NCBI RefSeq assembly: GCF_001421705.1
Contig: NZ_LMKO01000026.1
Coordinates: 1 to 64,000, forward strand
Origin: Xylophilus sp. Leaf220
Lineage (GTDB): Bacteria > Pseudomonadota > Gammaproteobacteria > Burkholderiales > Burkholderiaceae_C
DNA length: 64,000 bases
Direction of reading: 5' to 3'
Position numbers and translations under genes: made by a program. Under the pieces are notes generated by a model that made no database searches, was not told the DNA's origin, and was given only the letters and a program-made list of their open reading frames with translations. Shown piece by piece: positions 10,625-20,575 of this stretch. Position 1 is the first letter of the stretch. The number at the start of each line of letters is the position of its first letter.

Positions 10625-11473
10625 ATGTCCGACCGCTTCAAAGTCCTGCCCCAGTACGCATTGCCCAAACGCGGTTTGACCGATTTCGCCGGCTGGGTCG
10701 CATCCAAGAAGCGCGGCCGCACCACCACCGGCCTGATCCGCTGGTTCGTCGGCAAGTACAAGGTGAGCATGGACGAGGCGCTGCAGCCCGACATCACCCA
10801 GTACGCCACCTTCAACGATTTCTTCACTCGGGCCCTGAAGCCCGGCGCCCGCCCGATCGCCGATGCGCCCCTGGTCTGCCCGGTGGACGGCGCGATCAGC
10901 CAGTTCGGCGCGGTGCAGGACGACCAGATCTTCCAGGCCAAGGGCCACAGCTACAGCACGACCGCCCTGGTCGGCGGCGACGCCGCGCTGGCCGCGCAGT
11001 TCACCCACGGCAGCTTCGCCACGGTGTATCTGAGCCCCCGCGACTACCACCGCATCCACATGCCCTGCGACGGGCGGCTGCGGCGCATGGTGTACGTGCC
11101 GGGCGCACTGTTCTCGGTCAACCCGCTCACCGCCCGCGGCGTGCCCGGCCTGTTCGCCCGCAACGAGCGGGTGGTGTGCGAGTTCTCCACCGCCTTCGGC
11201 CCCTTCGTCCTGGTGCTGGTGGGCGCGACCATCGTCGGCAGCATGGAGACGGTCTGGCACGGCACGGTCAACGCCTCCCGCAGCAAGGAAGTGCGCACCT
11301 GGAACTACGACGACCAGGACGTGCGGATCGCCAAGGGGGCGGAGATGGGCCGGTTCCTGCTCGGCTCCACCGTGGTGATGCTGTTCCCGAAGGCGGCGGG
11401 GGTGCGCTTCGATCCGGCCTGGGGGCCGGGCGGGGCGGTGCGGCTGGGCGAGCCGATGGCCCGGATCGGCTGA
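10625..11473 (+). CDS. psd: Phosphatidylserine decarboxylase
   Basis: 282 residues. Converts phosphatidylserine to phosphatidylethanolamine at the inner membrane. The autocatalytic cleavage motif LGST is present (Gly247/Ser248), which creates the pyruvoyl group on the small C-terminal chain; VDGAISQFG (Asp88) and YHRIHMPCDG (His142/His145) are the other signature segments. Start ATG 10625 gives the usual length. No pss gene lies next to it, so it stands alone here between the SH3 protein and the efflux operon. Confidence 0.95.
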   Translation: MSDRFKVLPQYALPKRGLTDFAGWVASKKRGRTTTGLIRWFVGKYKVSMDEALQPDITQYATFNDFFTRALKPGARPIADAPLVCPVDGAISQFGAVQDDQIFQAKGHSYSTTALVGGDAALAAQFTHGSFATVYLSPRDYHRIHMPCDGRLRRMVYVPGALFSVNPLTARGVPGLFARNERVVCEFSTAFGPFVLVLVGATIVGSMETVWHGTVNASRSKEVRTWNYDDQDVRIAKGAEMGRFLLGSTVVMLFPKAAGVRFDPAWGPGGAVRLGEPMARIG

Positions 11474-11635
11474 GCGCGGCCGGCCCGGGCGGGGTGCCCG
11501 GAAGCGGTCGAGGGGAGAGGGTGCAAAACAACACCGGCATCCGATCGTCCGGGCAAAATGTGAACGAATGTTGCCGCTTCATTCCCGGTTAACACAGCGC
11601 CGCCACCATCGCCCGTCCCTCCCAATCCAGAACCC

Positions 11636-12922
11636 ATGAAGAACGTCCGATCGCTGCTGCCCGCAGTGCAGTGCCAGCCCGTGCTGGCGCTCATCCTCCT
11701 GGCGGCGCTGGCCGGCTGTTCCCGCAAGGCCGAAGCACCGCCGCCGGCGGGGCCGGCCGAGGTGGGCGTCTACGTCTTGAAGACGCAGCGCCAGGCCTTC
11801 ACCACCGAGCTGCCGGGCCGCACCAGCGCGTTCCTGACGGCCGACATCCGGCCGCAGGTGGGCGGTATCGTGCAGAAGCGGCTGTTCACCGAAGGCGCGA
11901 CCGTCAAGGCCGGGCAGGTGCTCTACCAGCTGGACCCGTCCACCTACCAGGCGGCGCAGGCCAGCGCCCAGGCCACGCTGGCGCGCAACCGGGCCACCGC
12001 CGGGGCGGCCGAGGTGACGGCCGGGCGCAACGCCGAGCTGGTGCGGATCGACGCGGTCAGCAAGCAGCTCAACGACCAGAGCCAGGCGGCGCTCGCCCAG
12101 GCGCAGGCCGACGTGGCCACTGCCCAGGCGTCGGTCGAGACGGCGCGGATCAACCTGGGCTTCACCCGCATCACCGCGCCGATCTCGGGGCGCATCGGCA
12201 CTTCGGCGGTAACCCCTGGCGCGCTGGTGACCGCCAACCAGACGACCGCGCTGGCGACCATCCAGCAGCTCGACCCGCTCTATGTCGACGTGACCCAGTC
12301 CAGCGCCGAGGTGCTGCGCCTGAAGCGCGATTTCGCGGCCGGCCGGCTGACCCGCAGCGGCCCCGACGCGGCCCGCATCCGGCTGATCCTGGAGGACGGC
12401 AGCCGCTACGCCCGCGAGGGCCGGTTGCAGTTCGCCGGTCTGAGCGTCAATGCCACCACCGGCGCGGTCACGCTGCGCGCCACGGTGCCCAACCCCGACG
12501 GCCTGCTGCTGCCCGGCATGTACGTGCGGGCGGTGGTCGAGGAAGGAGTGGACGAGGACGCGCTGCTGGCGCCCCAGCAGGGCATCCAGCGCGACGCGGT
12601 CGGCCGCGCCACCGCGCTGGTGGTCGATGCCGAGGACAAGGTGGTGCGCCGCCAGGTCACCGTGGGCCGCGCGGTGGGCAACCGCTGGGTGGTGCAGAAG
12701 GGCCTGAACGCCGGCGACCGGCTGCTGGTCGAGGGCTCGATGCGGGCCCGGGTGGGCGAGAAGGTCAAGCCGGTGACGGTGGACGTGCCCGAGGCGCCGA
12801 CCGGGGCGGGTGCCGCGCCGACCGGGGCCGCGGGCAGCGCGCCGGCGGCCACCGGCAACATGCCGGCCGCGGCCGGCACCGCGCCGCAAGCCGCCGCTGC
12901 CGCCCCCGCCGCGGCGCGCTGA
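11636..12922 (+). CDS. acrA: RND efflux periplasmic adaptor lipoprotein (AcrA/MexA family)
   Basis: 428 residues. Lipoprotein signal with lipobox LAGC (Cys at about 28), then the barrel-sandwich (ADIRPQVGGIVQKRLFTEGATVKAGQVLYQLD), alpha-hairpin (about 100-170) and beta-barrel regions of membrane fusion proteins. Bridges the inner-membrane pump AcrB to the outer-membrane channel. An Ala/Pro/Gly-rich tail of about 45 residues is extra to the family core. First gene of a three-gene operon; 60 bases separate it from the pump. No TetR-type repressor is adjacent on either side, so its control is not apparent. Confidence 0.93.
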   Translation: MKNVRSLLPAVQCQPVLALILLAALAGCSRKAEAPPPAGPAEVGVYVLKTQRQAFTTELPGRTSAFLTADIRPQVGGIVQKRLFTEGATVKAGQVLYQLDPSTYQAAQASAQATLARNRATAGAAEVTAGRNAELVRIDAVSKQLNDQSQAALAQAQADVATAQASVETARINLGFTRITAPISGRIGTSAVTPGALVTANQTTALATIQQLDPLYVDVTQSSAEVLRLKRDFAAGRLTRSGPDAARIRLILEDGSRYAREGRLQFAGLSVNATTGAVTLRATVPNPDGLLLPGMYVRAVVEEGVDEDALLAPQQGIQRDAVGRATALVVDAEDKVVRRQVTVGRAVGNRWVVQKGLNAGDRLLVEGSMRARVGEKVKPVTVDVPEAPTGAGAAPTGAAGSAPAATGNMPAAAGTAPQAAAAAPAAAR

Positions 12923-12982
12923 CGCGCCCCCCGCGCCGATCCCGCTCGCAGCCCGCACGCCCTTCAGGACGCACGCACCGCC

Positions 12983-15900
12983 ATGGCACGTTTCTTCATC
13001 GACCGGCCCATCTTCGCCTGGGTCATCGCCATCGTCATCATGCTGGCGGGCGCGATGTCCATCCGCACGCTGCCGCTGGAGCAGTACCCCAACATCGCGC
13101 CGCCCTCGGTGTCGATCACGGCCAACTACACCGGCGCCTCGGCCAAGACGGTGGAGGACTCGGTCACCCAGGTGATCGAGCAGCAGTTGAAGGGCATCGA
13201 CAACCTGATCTACATGGCGGCCACCAGCAGCTCGTCGGGCCAGTCGCGCACCACGCTCACCTTCAACGCCGGCACCAACCCCGACGTGGCGCAGATGCAG
13301 GTGCAGAACAAGCTGCAGCAGGCGATGCCGAGGCTGCCGCAGTCGGTGCAGAGCCAGGGCGTCACCGTCACCAAGGCGGGCAGCGACTTCCTGATGATCG
13401 TCTCGCTGTTCTCGGAGAACCCGCAGCTCTCGCGGACCGACGTGGGCGACTACATCCAGAGCAACCTGGTCGACGTGATCGGCCGGATCGACGGCGTGGC
13501 CGAGGTGCAGGTGCTGGGTTCGGGCTATGCGATGCGCATCTGGCTCGACCCGCGCAAGCTGGAGAAATTCGCGCTGATCCCGTCCGACGTGGGCACCGCG
13601 CTCAACGCGCAGAACGCGCAGGTCTCGGCCGGCCAGCTGGGCGGGCTCCCGGCCACTTCGCAGCAGCTGCTCAACGCCACCGTCACCGCCCGCAGCAAGC
13701 TCACCACGCCCGAGCAGTTCGAGAACGTGGTGCTGCGCGCGGCGGCCGACGGCTCGCTGGTGCTCCTGAAGGACGTGGCCCGGGTCGAGCTGGGCGCCGA
13801 GAGCCTGACGATCCAGTCGCGCCTGGCCGGCAGCGCCTCGGCCGGCATGGGCATCGTGCTGGCCAACGGCGCCAACGCGCTGAAGGTGTCCGAGGCGGTG
13901 GTCGCCCGGGTCAAGGAGCTCGAGCCCTTCTTCCCCAACCAGATGAAAGCGATCGTCAACTACGACACCACGCCCTTCGTGCAGGCCTCGATCCACGAGG
14001 TGGTCAAGGCGCTGGCCGAGGCGATGCTGCTGGTCGTGCTGATCATGTACCTGTTCCTGCAGAACTGGCGCGCCACGCTGATCCCGGCGATCGCGGTGCC
14101 GGTGGTGCTGCTGGGCACCTTCGGCGTGCTGTCGGTGCTGGGCTATTCGATCAACACCCTCACCATGTTCGGCATGGTGCTGGCCATCGGCCTGCTGGTC
14201 GACGATGCGATCGTGGTGGTCGAGAACGTCGAGCGGGTCATGACCGAGGAGGGCCTGAGCCCGAAGGAGGCCACCCGCAAGTCGATGGACGAGATCACGC
14301 CGGCGCTGGTCGGCATCGCGATGGTGCTGTCGGCGGTGTTCATCCCGATGGCCTTCTTCGGCGGTTCCACCGGCATCATCTACCGGCAGTTCTCGATCAC
14401 CATCGTCTCGGCGATGGCGCTGTCGGTGCTGGTGGCGCTCACCCTCACGCCGGCGCTCTGCGTGACGATGCTCAAGCACCAGCCGCACGACGAGGCCGGC
14501 CACCGCACGGTGCGCCGCGGCCCGCTGGGCTGGCTCGACCGCTTCTTCCTGTGGTTCAACCGCGGCTTCGACCGCACCGCGCACGGCACCGAGCGCACCG
14601 TGGGCTACATCGCCCGGCGCGGCAAGCGCACGATGCTGGTCTACCTGCTGCTGGCCGGCGGCATGGCGGTGCTGTTCATGCGGCTGCCCACCTCGTTCCT
14701 GCCGGTGGAGGACCAGGGCATCCTGACCGCCGACATCCGGCTGCCGCCCGGCGCGACCGACGTGCGCATCCAGCAGGTGGTGGCGCAGTTCGAGGACTAC
14801 ATCCGCCAGCAGCCCGAAGTGATCACCTACAACGTCTCCACCGGTACCGGCGGCGACCAGGGGTCGGGCCGCGCCTTCATCAAGCTCAAGCCCTGGGAGG
14901 AGCGCCCCGGTCCCGACCAGACGGCCGACGCCATCGCCAAGCGGGCCAACGCGGCGCTGGCCAAGATCCGCGACGCGCGGGTGCTGGTGCTGCTGCCGCC
15001 GGCGGTGCGCGGGCTGGGCGCCAACGCCGGCTTCAACTTCCACATCGAGGATACCGGCGCCCTGGGCCACGATGCGCTGGTGAAGGCGCGCGACCGCTTC
15101 ATCGCCGAGACGCGCAAGGACGCGCAATTGACCGGCGTGCGCTCCAACAACCTGGAGGACGCGGCGCAGTTCGCGGTCGACATCGACGACCGCCGCGCCG
15201 GCGCGCTGGGCCTGGCCACGGCGGACATCAACAGCACCCTCTCGACCGCCCTGGGTGGCACCTACGTCAACGACTTCATCGACCGGGGCCGGGTCAAGCG
15301 GGTCTACATGCAGGGCGACGCGCCCTTCCGGATGCTGCCCGACGACATCGGCCGCTGGACGGTGCGCAACACCAGCGGGCAGATGGTGCCGTTCTCGTCC
15401 TTCTCGTCGCAGCAGTGGAGCTACGGCTCGCCGCAGCTGCAGCGCTACAACGGCCGGCCGTCGTTCGAGATGGTGGGCAGCGCGGTCACCGGCGTCAGTT
15501 CGGGCGCGGCGATGGAGAAGGTCGAGCGGATCATGGCCGACATGCCGCAGGGCATCGCCCACGAATGGACCGGCGCCTCCTTCGAGGAGCGCCGCTCGGG
15601 CGCGCAGGCGCCGCTGCTCTACGCCGTCTCGATCCTGTTCGTGTTCCTGTGCCTGGCCGCGCTGTACGAGAGCTGGTCGGTGCCGTTCTCGGTGATCCTG
15701 GTGGTGCCGCTGGGCATCGTCGGCGCGGTGCTGTTCACCGGCGTGCGCGGCATGTCGAACGACGTGTACTTCCAGGTGGGGCTGCTCACCACCGTCGGCC
15801 TGTCGTGTAAGAACGCGATCCTGATCGTCGAGTTCGCCAAGCAGCTGCAGGAGCAGGGCAAGGACCTGTTCGAGGCCACGCTGGAGGCGGTGCGCCTGCG

Positions 15901-16144
15901 GCTGCGGCCGATCCTGATGACCTCGCTGGCCTTCGGCTTCGGCGTGCTGCCGCTGGTGATCGGCACCGGCGCCGGTGCCGGCGGCCGCCAGGCCATCGGC
16001 ACCGCGGTGTTCGGCGGCATGGTGAGCGCCACGGTGCTCGGCGTGTTCTTCGTGCCGGTGTTCTTCGTGCTGATCCGCGGCTTCTTCGGCGAACGCCGCC
16101 GCAAGACGCCCGACGGCACGGCCGAGGAAGGACATCCGGCATGA
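12983..16144 (+). CDS. acrB: RND multidrug efflux pump, inner-membrane subunit (AcrB/MexB, HAE1 family)
   Basis: 1,053 residues, standard for HAE1 pumps. Twelve transmembrane helices with two large periplasmic loops. Proton-relay pair Asp-Asp in LAIGLLVDDAIVVVENVER and the start MARFFIDRPIFAWVIAI are diagnostic of the hydrophobic/amphiphilic drug exporters rather than of metal pumps. Exports antibiotics, dyes, detergents or solvents; the exact range cannot be read. The stop overlaps the start of the outer-membrane gene by four bases (ATGA), implying translational coupling. Confidence 0.96.
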   Translation: MARFFIDRPIFAWVIAIVIMLAGAMSIRTLPLEQYPNIAPPSVSITANYTGASAKTVEDSVTQVIEQQLKGIDNLIYMAATSSSSGQSRTTLTFNAGTNPDVAQMQVQNKLQQAMPRLPQSVQSQGVTVTKAGSDFLMIVSLFSENPQLSRTDVGDYIQSNLVDVIGRIDGVAEVQVLGSGYAMRIWLDPRKLEKFALIPSDVGTALNAQNAQVSAGQLGGLPATSQQLLNATVTARSKLTTPEQFENVVLRAAADGSLVLLKDVARVELGAESLTIQSRLAGSASAGMGIVLANGANALKVSEAVVARVKELEPFFPNQMKAIVNYDTTPFVQASIHEVVKALAEAMLLVVLIMYLFLQNWRATLIPAIAVPVVLLGTFGVLSVLGYSINTLTMFGMVLAIGLLVDDAIVVVENVERVMTEEGLSPKEATRKSMDEITPALVGIAMVLSAVFIPMAFFGGSTGIIYRQFSITIVSAMALSVLVALTLTPALCVTMLKHQPHDEAGHRTVRRGPLGWLDRFFLWFNRGFDRTAHGTERTVGYIARRGKRTMLVYLLLAGGMAVLFMRLPTSFLPVEDQGILTADIRLPPGATDVRIQQVVAQFEDYIRQQPEVITYNVSTGTGGDQGSGRAFIKLKPWEERPGPDQTADAIAKRANAALAKIRDARVLVLLPPAVRGLGANAGFNFHIEDTGALGHDALVKARDRFIAETRKDAQLTGVRSNNLEDAAQFAVDIDDRRAGALGLATADINSTLSTALGGTYVNDFIDRGRVKRVYMQGDAPFRMLPDDIGRWTVRNTSGQMVPFSSFSSQQWSYGSPQLQRYNGRPSFEMVGSAVTGVSSGAAMEKVERIMADMPQGIAHEWTGASFEERRSGAQAPLLYAVSILFVFLCLAALYESWSVPFSVILVVPLGIVGAVLFTGVRGMSNDVYFQVGLLTTVGLSCKNAILIVEFAKQLQEQGKDLFEATLEAVRLRLRPILMTSLAFGFGVLPLVIGTGAGAGGRQAIGTAVFGGMVSATVLGVFFVPVFFVLIRGFFGERRRKTPDGTAEEGHPA

Positions 16145-17679
16145 GCGCCTGCCACACCGCCCCCGCGCCGACCGCCGCCCTCCGCCCCACCACGCCCGCC
16201 ATGACCCGCGTCCTCTACGCCACCCGGCCGCTGCCCGGCCACCCCGCCGGCGGACTGCGTGCCGCGCTGCGGCTGACCGTGCTGTGCGCCGCCGCCCTGG
16301 TCGCCGCCTGCGGAAGCCTGGCGCCGGCCTACCGGCAGCCTGCCGCGCCGATCCCGGCCGACTGGAAGCCCGGTGCCGCCGCACCGGTCGCCGGTGCGCC
16401 CGCCGCCACCGCCACGCCGCCGCAGGAACTGGCCTGGCGCGATTTCTTCCTCGACCCGCGGCTGCGCACCGTGGTCGGCCTGGCGCTGGAGAACAACCGC
16501 GACCTGCGGGTGGCGGCCCTCAACATCGAGCGGGCCCGCGCCCAGTACGGCATCCAGCGTGCCAACCTGTTCCCGTCGGTCAACGCCAGCGGCGGCGCCA
16601 GCCGCAGCCGCACCGCGGCCGACACGGCGGCCAGCGGACGCTCTGCCACCGGCAACCAGTTCAACGCCGGCATCGGCTTCGCCAGCTACGAGGTCGACCT
16701 GTTCGGCCGGCTGAACAACCTGAACGACGCGGCGCTGCAGACCTTCTTCTCCACCGCCGACACCCGCCGCAGCGTGCAGATCAGCCTGGTCGGCGACACC
16801 GCCACCGCCTGGCTCACGCTGGCGGCCGACCTGCGGCGGCTGCAGCTGGCGCAGGAGACCCTCAAGAGCCAGCAGGCCTCGTACGAGCTGACCCGCCGCG
16901 CCCACGACCTGGGTGCCGAATCGGGCCTGACGCTGGCGCAGGCCCGCACCACCGTCGATTCGGCCCGCTCCGACGTGGCCGGCTTCACCCGGCAGGCCGC
17001 GCAGGACCGCAATGCGCTGGCCCTGCTGGTCGGCGCGCCGGTGGACGACGCGCTGCTGCCCACCGCCGAAGACGTGACCGTGCCGGCCGCGGCGCTGGTC
17101 GCGGTGCCGGCCGGCCTGCCGTCGGAGCTGCTGCAGAGCCGGCCCGACGTGCTGGCCGCCGAACACACCCTGCAGGGCGCAGGCGCCAGCATCGGCGCGG
17201 CGCGGGCCGCCTTCTTCCCGCGGATCACCCTCACCGCCTCGGCCGGCAGCGCCAGCCGCGAGTTGGACCGGCTCTTCGCAGGCGGCAACGGCACCTGGAG
17301 CTTCTCGCCCCAGATCGTGCTGCCGATCTTCAACGCCGGCGCACTGCGCGCCAGCCTCGACGTGGCGCTGATCACCCGCGACATCAACGTCGCCCAGTAC
17401 GAGAAGACGCTGCAGACCGCGTTTCGCGAAGTGAGCGACGCCCTCGACGCCCGCGCCAACCTGGGCGAGCAGCTCGATGCCCAACGCTCGCTGCGCGATT
17501 CGACGGCCACCGTGCTGCAGCTGTCGCAGGCGCGGTTCCGCACCGGGCTCGACAGCTACCTGGACGTGCTGGTCTCGCAGCGCGCGTTCTACACCGCCGG
17601 GCAGAACCTGATCACCCTCCAGCTGGCGGAGCAGGCCAACCGGATCACGCTCTACCGGGTGATGGGCGGTGGCGCGTAG
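16141..17679 (+). CDS. oprM: RND efflux outer-membrane channel lipoprotein (OprM/NodT family)
   Basis: 512 residues from ATG 16141; ATG 16201 (MTRVLYATRPL) is an alternative start that gives a shorter leader. Lipobox VAAC (Cys about 59), then two TolC-like repeats with SYEVDLFGRLNN and the LPSELLQSRPDVLAAEH motif typical of NodT-family factors. Completes the AcrA-AcrB-OprM tripartite pump. Overlaps acrB by four bases and is followed after four bases by a hydrolase gene. Confidence 0.93.
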   Translation: MSACHTAPAPTAALRPTTPAMTRVLYATRPLPGHPAGGLRAALRLTVLCAAALVAACGSLAPAYRQPAAPIPADWKPGAAAPVAGAPAATATPPQELAWRDFFLDPRLRTVVGLALENNRDLRVAALNIERARAQYGIQRANLFPSVNASGGASRSRTAADTAASGRSATGNQFNAGIGFASYEVDLFGRLNNLNDAALQTFFSTADTRRSVQISLVGDTATAWLTLAADLRRLQLAQETLKSQQASYELTRRAHDLGAESGLTLAQARTTVDSARSDVAGFTRQAAQDRNALALLVGAPVDDALLPTAEDVTVPAAALVAVPAGLPSELLQSRPDVLAAEHTLQGAGASIGAARAAFFPRITLTASAGSASRELDRLFAGGNGTWSFSPQIVLPIFNAGALRASLDVALITRDINVAQYEKTLQTAFREVSDALDARANLGEQLDAQRSLRDSTATVLQLSQARFRTGLDSYLDVLVSQRAFYTAGQNLITLQLAEQANRITLYRVMGGGA

Positions 17680-17683
17680 CCCC

Positions 17684-18691
17684 ATGCGTGTCGCGGCCAT
17701 GCTGGTCGGGCTGTGCTGGGCCCTGCTCGCATCCGGCGCGAACGCCGCGGCTTGCGATGCCGGAGCCTCCGATGCCTGCTATTTCGGCTTCGAGCCGCCG
17801 GCGGCGCAGGGGCGCCTGCACTACTACGCCTCGATTCCGCCAGGCACCGCCGCCGCCGCGCCGACCCGCGCGCTGATCGCCCTGCACGGCCATCCGCGCG
17901 ATGCGGCCAAGACATTCGACGCCGCGCTGCGGGCGGTGCGCCAGCGCGGCCGCACGGGCGACACGCTGGTCGTCGCGCCGGTGTTCCAGGTCGACGCCAC
18001 GCGCGCCGCCCGGTGCAGCACGCCCGGCGTGCCGGCCGCGCAGCCGGGCGACCTGCTGTGGACCTGCGCCTCGTGGCTGGAGGGCGCGCCGTCGGTCAAC
18101 GGCGCAGGGCTGGGCGCGTTCGCCGCACTCGATGCGCTGGTGGCCGAGCTGGTGCGCCAATGGCCCGGCCTGCGGGTGGTGACGGTGGCCGGCTTCTCGG
18201 CCGGCGCGCAGATGGTCCAGCATGCGATCGCCTTCGCGGCGCCCGCGCCGGCCGGCGTGGCCCTGCGCTATGTCGTGGCCGACCCGGGCACCTGGCTGTA
18301 CTTCGACGCGTTCCGGCCCGCGCCGGCCGACCCGGCCACCTGCCCCGAGGTGAACCGCTGGAAATACGGGCTCGAGGCCCTGCCGGCGCACCTGCCCCGC
18401 TCCGCGGAGCAGGCACGCTCGGCCTATGCCGCCGCCGAGATCCACTACCTCGAAGGGGCGCTGGACAGCGGCGAGGGGAAAGGCATCGCCTACCGCGCGC
18501 TCGACAAGTCCTGCGCCGCCGATGCGCAGGGCCCGTTCAGGCTGCAGCGCGGCCAGGCCTACGTGGCGCACGAAGGCACGCTGCGGGCCGCGCCGCGCGA
18601 ACTGGTCGTCGTGCCCGGCTGCGCCCACGACGTGGCCTGCGTGTTCCCGGCGCCGGAGGCACGGGCGGCGCTGCTGGGGGCGCCGCCTTGA
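17684..18691 (+). CDS. Secreted alpha/beta hydrolase
   Basis: 335 residues with an N-terminal signal peptide (about 1-21, cleavage after NAA). Nucleophile elbow G-F-S-A-G (VAGFSAGAQMVQHA) and an HGHP oxyanion-type loop (LIALHGHPRD), with a likely catalytic His in PGCAHDVACVF. This resembles PHB-depolymerase/feruloyl-esterase-like exported esterases but no closer assignment is safe. Starts four bases after the oprM stop, so it may be transcribed with the efflux operon, although no functional link is evident. Confidence 0.65.
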   Translation: MRVAAMLVGLCWALLASGANAAACDAGASDACYFGFEPPAAQGRLHYYASIPPGTAAAAPTRALIALHGHPRDAAKTFDAALRAVRQRGRTGDTLVVAPVFQVDATRAARCSTPGVPAAQPGDLLWTCASWLEGAPSVNGAGLGAFAALDALVAELVRQWPGLRVVTVAGFSAGAQMVQHAIAFAAPAPAGVALRYVVADPGTWLYFDAFRPAPADPATCPEVNRWKYGLEALPAHLPRSAEQARSAYAAAEIHYLEGALDSGEGKGIAYRALDKSCAADAQGPFRLQRGQAYVAHEGTLRAAPRELVVVPGCAHDVACVFPAPEARAALLGAPP

Positions 18692-18719
18692 CAGCGGCAA
18701 GAGGCGCGCGAACCGCCGG

Positions 18720-19217
18720 CTAGGCAGCGCGCGGCGGCAGCAGCACCGCCGGGTCGACCGCCGTGGTGTCCAGCACCGTCCCGATCCGGGCGCCGTGCGG
18801 CAGCACGCGCTTGCGCATGCACAGCACCGCGCGGTCCTTGCTCAGCAGTTGCGCGCGGTGCGCGACGGCCAGGTCGATGAAGCCCTGGTCGTCCGGGTCC
18901 TTGCAGGTGGCGGCGACCTTGGGCGCGACCGGGACGATGCGCGCGTGGCGGTCGAACCGGGCCAGCACGTCGGCCGCCTCCAGCCGGTAGAACGCCAGGC
19001 GCGGCACGATCTGCGGATAGGCCAGCACCCGGGCCAGCTCCACCCGCATCGCATCGGTCGCGATCCAGTCGTGGCTGCCGGCGGCCAGCGCGGCGCGCAC
19101 CGGCGCGGCGGCGGTGTCGTCGAAGACGAACACGTCCAGCACGATGTTGGTGTCGAGCACCAGGCAAGGCCGCGCCGGCCCCGCGGCGGCCGCCACCGCC
19201 TCGGGCAGCGCGCTCAA
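18720..19217 (-). CDS. PIN-domain protein (putative toxin component family)
   Basis: 165 residues. PIN ribonuclease acids are visible: Asp in [10 protein letters not shown], a Glu in [11 protein letters not shown], and Asp residues in [12 protein letters not shown]. Related proteins are annotated as putative toxin of the PIN family, but no antitoxin gene accompanies it. Its start overlaps the ureG stop by four bases (ATGA), so it is translationally coupled to the last urease gene. A role in RNA processing is inferred from the fold only. Confidence 0.8.
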   Translation of the reverse strand: MSALPEAVAAAAGPARPCLVLDTNIVLDVFVFDDTAAAPVRAALAAGSHDWIATDAMRVELARVLAYPQIVPRLAFYRLEAADVLARFDRHARIVPVAPKVAATCKDPDDQGFIDLAVAHRAQLLSKDRAVLCMRKRVLPHGARIGTVLDTTAVDPAVLLPPRAA

Positions 19218-19876
19218 GCCGCCTGCAGCATGCCGCGCTGCTCGATGAAGGCGATCACCTGCGCCAGGCCGTCCTGCGTCTTCAGGTTGGTCATGACGAA
19301 GGGGCGCAGGCCCTGGGCGTTGGTGCGCATGCGGACGGTGTCCGATTCCATCACCGCCAGGTCGGCGCCCACGTGCGGCGCCAGGTCGGTCTTGTTGATG
19401 ACGAACAGGTCGCTCTTGGTGATGCCCGGGCCGCCCTTGCGCGGGATCTTCTCACCGGCGGCCACGTCGATCACGTAGATCGTCAGGTCGCTCAGCTCCG
19501 GGCTGAAGGTGGCGGCCAGGTTGTCGCCGCCGGATTCCACGAAGACGATGTCGGCGTCCGGAAACGCCTCCAGCATGCGGTCGATCGCCTCGAGGTTGAT
19601 CGAGCAGTCCTCGCGGATCGCCGTGTGCGGGCAGCCACCGGTCTCGACGCCCAGGATGCGCTCGGCCGGCAGCGCTCCGCTCACCGTCAGGAGCCGCTGG
19701 TCTTCCTTGGTGTAGATGTCGTTGGTGATCGCGACCAGGTCGTACTGCGTGCGCATCGCCTTGCAGAGCATTTCGAGCAGCGTCGTCTTGCCCGAGCCGA
19801 CCGGCCCGCCGATGCCGACGCGCAGCGGCGGGAGCTTCTTGGTGCGGTGGGGGATGTGGTGGAGTGCGGAGGTCAT
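19214..19876 (-). CDS. ureG: Urease accessory GTPase UreG
   Basis: 220 residues. P-loop [10 protein letters not shown] at about 23-32, then [17 protein letters not shown] and the CPHTAIR-type nickel/zinc motif ([13 protein letters not shown]), all diagnostic of UreG. Hydrolyses GTP to drive nickel delivery into the UreABC active site together with UreD, UreF and UreE. Seven bases after ureF. Confidence 0.98.
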   Translation of the reverse strand: MTSALHHIPHRTKKLPPLRVGIGGPVGSGKTTLLEMLCKAMRTQYDLVAITNDIYTKEDQRLLTVSGALPAERILGVETGGCPHTAIREDCSINLEAIDRMLEAFPDADIVFVESGGDNLAATFSPELSDLTIYVIDVAAGEKIPRKGGPGITKSDLFVINKTDLAPHVGADLAVMESDTVRMRTNAQGLRPFVMTNLKTQDGLAQVIAFIEQRGMLQAA

Positions 19877-19882
19877 GGCGGA

Positions 19883-20575
19883 TCAGCTTCTGAATAAACG
19901 GGAGTATTGGGTTTCGTGGCGGGCCGAGAGGATCGCGAGCATCGGGCTCAGGGCCTGGCGTTCGTCGTCGGGGAGCGCCATCGCGCGCTTGACGGCGAGG
20001 GGAATCGCATCGGCCAGGCGGCCCAGGATGCGCTGGCCGGCGCTCTGGCCGAGCGGTACCGACTTGAGGGCGGTCTGCACCATCGTCTCGGCCCAGCCGA
20101 AGGCGAAGGCGCTGCAGATGTCGACCGGCGCCGCATCGGTACGCGCCGCGGCGACGGCGAAGGCCACCGGGTAGGTCGGCTGCCAGCCGGCGAGCAGGCC
20201 CGCATCGGCCGGATGCAGGTTGCGCAGCCAGTCGGCCAGCGAGCGGCCCATCTGCTCGGTCTGCAGCCGCAGCTCGCTCGACTCGCGGCTGCGGCGCACC
20301 CAGTCGTCGAGCGTACGCAGGCGCGCGGCATCGCCGGCCCGGGCGGCCACCACACCCTGCGCCAGCACCGGCAGGTCGCTGCGGGCGAGCGAAAGGTGCA
20401 GCTGGTCGCAGATCCAGTCGGATGCTATCGATTCCGTAGCAACACCCCGGTATTCGACGCCGGCCTCGAGCCCTTCCGAGTATGAAAACCCGCCCACCGG
20501 CAGCGCCGGCGAGGCGAGCCAGATCAGTTGCAGCAGGCCGGCGCTGGCGCGCGGCGCCGGGGCGGCCTCAGGCAT
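19883..20575 (-). CDS. ureF: Urease accessory protein UreF
   Basis: 230 residues from ATG 20575, which overlaps the end of ureE by eight bases. Conserved UreF start [24 protein letters not shown] and C-terminal region with IPLAVKRAM. UreF forms the UreD-UreF-UreG complex that activates apo-urease and gates the UreG GTPase. The frame is open further upstream inside ureE, but the family begins at MPEAAPAP. A half copy of the dispersed GCTAT...TAGC repeat lies inside the gene (20424-20440), encoding ATESIAS. Confidence 0.95.
   Translation of the reverse strand: MPEAAPAPRASAGLLQLIWLASPALPVGGFSYSEGLEAGVEYRGVATESIASDWICDQLHLSLARSDLPVLAQGVVAARAGDAARLRTLDDWVRRSRESSELRLQTEQMGRSLADWLRNLHPADAGLLAGWQPTYPVAFAVAAARTDAAPVDICSAFAFGWAETMVQTALKSVPLGQSAGQRILGRLADAIPLAVKRAMALPDDERQALSPMLAILSARHETQYSRLFRS
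20424..20440 (-). repeat. Half copy of dispersed repeat inside ureF
   Basis: Plus strand GCTATCGATTCCGTAGC has the GCTAT-N7-GTAGC core of the repeat family described at 23757, without the GC-rich hairpin. It is in frame within ureF. Confidence 0.45.

Noticed and set aside
11579-16384. About 1,600-codon minus-strand open frame across acrA-acrB
   Set aside because: It is a GC-rich shadow of well-defined efflux genes; its translation is low-complexity with no domain.
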